From an uncultured Collinsella sp. (GTDB lineage: Bacteria > Actinomycetota > Coriobacteriia > Coriobacteriales > Coriobacteriaceae), in the NCBI GenBank assembly GCA_900754745.1, contig CAAEEB010000064.1, positions 1-16,086 on the forward strand: a stretch of 16,086 nucleotides of DNA, read 5' to 3'. Positions 13,418 through 16,086 of the stretch are shown here, piece after piece. The stretch's first letter is position 1. Each line of letters begins with the position of its first letter. The notes under the pieces were generated by a model, which made no database searches, was not told where the DNA came from, and saw nothing but the letters and a program-made list of their open reading frames with translations. A program made the translations under genes and the position numbers.

Positions 13418-13450
13418 GACACATTGCTTGGTTCTGGCGGCCTCTCTTTG
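13403..13450. terminator. Bidirectional terminator between vanZ-like and kinase genes
   Basis: AGGCCGCC (13407-13414) pairs perfectly with GGCGGCCT (13436-13443). The plus strand continues CTCTTTG, and the minus strand continues TTTTGG. It therefore serves both convergent genes: the VanZ-family gene, whose TAG lies at 13415-13417 just inside the loop, and the ROK kinase, which ends at 13529. Confidence 0.82.
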
Positions 13451-13528
13451 TTTGGGGCTTATACGGGGCGTGGCGGCGTCATCCCGTAGGATGGGATCGC
13501 TGGACGGTGCGGCGCCCCTTTGGCGTGC

Positions 13529-14422
13529 CTACTGCTGAAGCGCGGCGGCACCCAGGGCCAGGCAGCCCATGATGCCCTGCTTGCCCTCGAGGCTGTTGTT
13601 GACAATGTAGGTATCGATGTCGTTGACCTCGGGCGTGACGATATAGCCGTTGAGCATCTCGGCGCACTTTTTGCGTGCGAGCGGCACGATGGGGGTGTGG
13701 TCGGCCACGCCGCCGCCGATGATGATCTTTTGCGGCGCGTAGCACAGCGTGTAGGTCATGAGCGCCTGTGCCAGATAGCCCGCGAGCAGATCCATGGCCT
13801 CCGGGTCATCGGCCATGTCTCCGGCGCTCTTGCCATCCCAGCGCTTTTTGACGCCGGGACCGGCGATGAGGCCCTCCAGGCAGTTGTCATGGAAGGGGCA
13901 GGCACTGTGCTCGCCGATGGTGTCACGCGGGTCGCGTGTGACCAGGATGTGACCGGCCTCGGGGTGCATCATGCCGTGCACGAGCTGGCCGCCCGAGAGC
14001 ACACCAGCGCCCACACCGGTGCCGATGGTCAGGTAGACAACGTCGGTGAGGCCCTGAGCGCAACCAAAGGTGACCTCGCCCAAGCAGGCGACGTTGACGT
14101 CGGTATCGTAGCCGCAGGGGACCTTGAGCTCGTTTTGGATGGTGCCCAGTAGGTCAAAGTAACGCCATGCGGTCTTGGGCGTCTCTAAGATCTTGCCGTA
14201 CTGGGGCGAGGCAGGGTTGACCGCGGTGGGGCCAAAGGCGCCGATGCCCAGGGCGGCGATGCCCTTGTCTGCAAACCATGCGTTGACGGCCTCGACGGTC
14301 TCCTGCGGGGTCGTGGTCGCGATCTGCTCGCGCTCCAGGACCGTACCGTCCGCATAGCCCGTGGCACAGACCATCTTGGTGCCGCCGGCCTCGAGTGCTC
14401 CGATAAGCTGCTGCTCTGCCAT
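13529..14422 (-). CDS. ROK-family sugar kinase, fructokinase-like
   Basis: This 297-residue ROK-fold kinase most likely phosphorylates fructose to fructose-6-phosphate with ATP in the cytoplasm. The start IGALEAGGTKMVCA (7-20) is the ATP-binding block as seen in fructokinases of the ScrK/YdhR type. YDTDVNVACLGE supplies the catalytic aspartate D108. LTIGTGVGAG (131-140) is the second phosphate-binding block. The ROK zinc site is complete: H158 in PEAGHILV, and C175, H178, C181 in ACPFHDNCLEGL. Length is normal. The start at 14422 has GAGAGGAA upstream, and a -10-like TATACT lies at 14466-14461 on the minus strand with a poor -35. The gene is separated from the upstream aminotransferase by a terminator, so it is an independent unit. 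Mannose or glucose as alternative substrates cannot be ruled out. Confidence 0.9.
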   Translation of the reverse strand: MAEQQLIGALEAGGTKMVCATGYADGTVLEREQIATTTPQETVEAVNAWFADKGIAALGIGAFGPTAVNPASPQYGKILETPKTAWRYFDLLGTIQNELKVPCGYDTDVNVACLGEVTFGCAQGLTDVVYLTIGTGVGAGVLSGGQLVHGMMHPEAGHILVTRDPRDTIGEHSACPFHDNCLEGLIAGPGVKKRWDGKSAGDMADDPEAMDLLAGYLAQALMTYTLCYAPQKIIIGGGVADHTPIVPLARKKCAEMLNGYIVTPEVNDIDTYIVNNSLEGKQGIMGCLALGAAALQQ

Positions 14423-14460
14423 AGTATTCCTCTCTCTGGGACGAGTTGCTCCGTGACTAA

Positions 14461-14466
14461 AGTATA
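14461..14466 (-). promoter_or_regulatory. Possible -10 element of the kinase gene
   Basis: On the minus strand TATACT matches the -10 consensus at five of six positions and lies about 40 bases before the start codon. The -35 region (a T-rich TTTCTT some 16 bases upstream) is a poor match, so the promoter may need an activator or be misjudged. Confidence 0.4.
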
Positions 14467-14493
14467 GAGCTCTAAACCATTTAAGAAAGCGCT

Positions 14494-14538
14494 ATAAAAA
14501 GAAGCCCTGCAACGCGGCGGGCGGTGCGGGGCTTCTTT
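14494..14538 (-). terminator. Intrinsic terminator of the aminotransferase gene
   Basis: AAAGAAGCCC and GGGCTTCTTT form the base of a 14-base stem with one wobble pair (14498-14511 with 14525-14538). On the minus strand the stem ends in TTTTTATAG. It lies 26 bases after the aminotransferase stop codon and before the kinase gene. Confidence 0.88.
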
Positions 14539-14563
14539 GGTTGCTTTAGTTGCCGGGCCGTCC

Positions 14564-15745
14564 TTACCCGCGCGGCTTGATTTTATCACGTAGCGACTTG
14601 AGGTTCTCCAGTGCCGCGTTAAGCGTCTCGTCTCGCTTGGCAAAGTGGAAACGAATCAGATGGTTGACGGGCTCACGGAAGAAGCTCGAACCGGGAACGG
14701 CACCCACGCCCACCTTGGAGGCGAGATCCTCGCAGAAGTCGAGGTCACTGTCATAGCCAAACTTAGAGATGTCCATCATGACGTAGTAGGCGCCCTGCGG
14801 CACGTTATGCTCAAGGCCGATGCTATCGAGGCCCTGGCAGAACAGGTCACGCTTGGCGGTATAGAGGTCGAGCACCTCATCGTAATAGCTGTCGTCGAAG
14901 TTGAGCGCGGTGACGACGGCCTCCTGCAAGGGAGCGGCGGCACCCACGGTGAGGAAGTCGTGGACCTTCTTGATGCGCTCGGTAATCTCGGCCGGGGCAA
15001 TGGTGTAGCCCAGACGCCAACCGGTGATGGAGTAGGTCTTGGACAGCGAGCTGCAGCTGATGGTGCGCTCGAACATGCCGGGCAGCGTGGCCATATAGAC
15101 GTGCTCGTGGGGCGCGTAGACGATGTGCTCGTATACCTCGTCGGTGATGCAGTAGGCGTCGTACTTTTTGCACAGGTCGGCGATAAAGGTGAGCTCCTCG
15201 CGCGTAAAGACCTTGCCGCAGGGGTTGGAAGGGTTGCACAGGACGATGGCCTTGGGATCGTTGTCGCGGAAGGCCGCCTCGAGGACCTCGCGATCGAAGT
15301 CGAACGTGGGCGGGTTGAGCGGCACATAGACGGGCTCAGCGCCCGAGAGAATCGTATCGGCGCCGTAGTTCTCGTAGAACGGCGAGAAGATGACGACCTT
15401 GTCTCCGGGGTTCGTAACCGTCATCATGGCGGCCATCATGGCCTCGGTGGAGCCGCAGGTGACTACGATGTTCTCGTTGGGGTTGATCAGCATGCCCATA
15501 AAGTGCTCCTGCTTGGCCGCGAGCGCCTCGCGCATGGCCTGGGAGCCCCAGGTGATGGAGTACTGGTGATAGAGCGGCTTGGGGTCGGTCGCGATGGCGC
15601 TGAGGCTCTCGAGCAGCTGCGCCGGAGGATCGAAGTCGGGGAAGCCCTGCGAGAGGTTGACGGCGCCATACTTATTGGAGATGCGCGTCATGCGGCGGAT
15701 GACCGAATCGGTAAATGTCGCCGTGCGGTTGGAGAGTTCTTTCAT
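14564..15745 (-). CDS. Class I/II PLP-dependent aminotransferase
   Basis: This 393-residue enzyme is a fold-type I, PLP-dependent aminotransferase of the aspartate-aminotransferase superfamily. The opening NLSQGFPDFDPP (30-41) is typical of the subgroup that includes methionine, kynurenine and aromatic or aspartate aminotransferases. The PLP-binding lysine is K236 in SSLSKTYSITGWRLGY. NPSNPCGK (171-178) and TDEVYEHIVY (with D202 and Y205) give the cofactor-ring contacts, and an arginine in NHLIRFHF near the C-terminus should bind the substrate carboxylate. Substrate cannot be told from the sequence alone. The start at 15745 is chosen because AAAGGAC lies just upstream; an ATG six codons earlier (15763) lacks a ribosome-binding site. 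It is divergent from the tRNA genes and has its own terminator. Confidence 0.92.
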   Translation of the reverse strand: MKELSNRTATFTDSVIRRMTRISNKYGAVNLSQGFPDFDPPAQLLESLSAIATDPKPLYHQYSITWGSQAMREALAAKQEHFMGMLINPNENIVVTCGSTEAMMAAMMTVTNPGDKVVIFSPFYENYGADTILSGAEPVYVPLNPPTFDFDREVLEAAFRDNDPKAIVLCNPSNPCGKVFTREELTFIADLCKKYDAYCITDEVYEHIVYAPHEHVYMATLPGMFERTISCSSLSKTYSITGWRLGYTIAPAEITERIKKVHDFLTVGAAAPLQEAVVTALNFDDSYYDEVLDLYTAKRDLFCQGLDSIGLEHNVPQGAYYVMMDISKFGYDSDLDFCEDLASKVGVGAVPGSSFFREPVNHLIRFHFAKRDETLNAALENLKSLRDKIKPRG

Positions 15746-15829
15746 GCTTGTCCTTTCGAGCATTTGCAGTGGGGCAAGTTTACTCCTATGAAACCGGTGG
15801 GAATTGCTCGAAACGCGCCCGAAAAACTC

Positions 15830-15848
15830 TTTTCAAAATTCTTGAAAA
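15830..15848. promoter_or_regulatory. Palindrome between aminotransferase and tRNA genes
   Basis: TTTTCAA (15830-15836) and TTGAAAA (15842-15848) form a perfect inverted repeat around AATTC. It lies about 85 bases upstream of the aminotransferase start and just upstream of the tRNA promoter. It could be an operator for either side, or a chance product of an AT-rich promoter region. Confidence 0.3.
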
Positions 15849-15855
15849 TTGGGGC

Positions 15856-15884
15856 TTGCATCGCGTGGCGTTCCTTGCAATAAT
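15856..15884 (+). promoter_or_regulatory. tRNA promoter
   Basis: TTGCAT (15856-15861) and AATAAT (15879-15884) are 17 bases apart. Transcription would start near 15891, about 20 bases before the tRNA-His gene, which is a normal distance for a tRNA operon. Confidence 0.65.
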
Positions 15885-15910
15885 AGTCGAGCGCGAAGCG
15901 CACAGGACAC

Positions 15911-15988
15911 GGTGGGTGTAGCTCAGTTGGCTAGAGCGACGGGTTGTGGTCCCGTAGGTCGAGGGTTCGAGTCCCTTTACCCACCCCA
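15911..15988 (+). tRNA. tRNA-His (anticodon GTG)
   Basis: The cloverleaf is complete. The acceptor stem GTGGGTG pairs with TACCCAC (one G-U), the five-base anticodon stem ACGGG pairs with CCCGT around TTGTGGT, and the anticodon GTG is at 15946-15948. The T-loop reads GGTTCGAGTCC. The extra G at position -1 (15911), a hallmark of tRNA-His, is encoded opposite C73, and the CCA end is also encoded (15986-15988). Confidence 0.95.
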
Positions 15989-16010
15989 GTTCTTGCTTCG
16001 TGTTGATATC

Positions 16011-16086
16011 GGGTCGTTAGCTCAGTTGGTAGAGCAGGGGACTCTTAATCCCAAGGTCCAGGGTTCGACCCCCTGACGGCCCGCCA
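16011..16086 (+). tRNA. tRNA-Lys (anticodon CTT)
   Basis: The acceptor stem GGGTCGT pairs with ACGGCCC (one wobble), the anticodon loop is CTCTTAA with CTT at 16044-16046, and the T-arm contains GGTTCGACC. The G discriminator and CCA are encoded and end exactly at the window edge. The anticodon stem has a G-A mismatch at its outer pair. It lies 22 bases after tRNA-His, so the two are probably co-transcribed. Confidence 0.94.

Noticed and set aside
14645..15883. 412-codon plus-strand open frame
   Set aside because: It is the antisense shadow of the aminotransferase, whose PLP motifs are intact on the minus strand.

Overview
The window looks like chromosomal DNA from a high-GC gut actinobacterium of the class Coriobacteriia, most likely Collinsella or a close relative. 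This is an inference. It rests on the GC-rich codon third positions, a Rho factor with a very long basic, alanine-rich N-terminal extension, a CarD-type regulator, CCA-encoding tRNA genes, and the general style of the proteins. No rRNA, CRISPR array, phage module or classical insertion sequence was seen.

Layout. Positions 1-240 hold no gene I can support, only a terminator-like hairpin and repeat material. Next are a divergent pair: a proline-iminopeptidase-like hydrolase (minus, 241-1659) and proA (plus, 1773-3059). An HD-domain protein follows (plus, 3231-3830), then a REP-associated tyrosine transposase (RAYT; minus, 4002-4760) and a CarD-family regulator (minus, 5116-5601). After a 342-base gap come argS (plus, 5944-7797), a repeat-rich 786-base gap, and rho (plus, 8584-11196). 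A predicted membrane protein of unknown function (plus, 11509-12960) lies 7 bases before a VanZ-family protein (plus, 12968-13417). Facing these are a zinc-type ROK fructokinase-like kinase (minus, 13529-14422) and a class I/II aminotransferase (minus, 14564-15745). The window closes with tRNA-His(GTG) and tRNA-Lys(CTT) on the plus strand.

Most genes are single transcription units with their own intrinsic terminators; the only likely operon is the membrane protein plus vanZ. The genes cover core functions: proline synthesis, arginyl-tRNA charging, transcription termination, RNA polymerase regulation, sugar phosphorylation and amino-acid transamination.

The most interesting signal is a repeat system around the RAYT gene. 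A near-identical 44-45 base palindromic element occurs three times. Each copy starts inside the TAA stop codon of a gene (proA, the HD gene, the carD-like gene) and sits between that stop and the gene's own terminator. Two copies border the RAYT gene in inverted orientation. Two further families of dispersed repeat, including a head-to-head pair upstream of rho that resembles a REPIN, lie in the gaps at 1-240 and 7878-8303. Together these look like a RAYT/REP system in an actinobacterium whose elements are placed at gene 3' ends.
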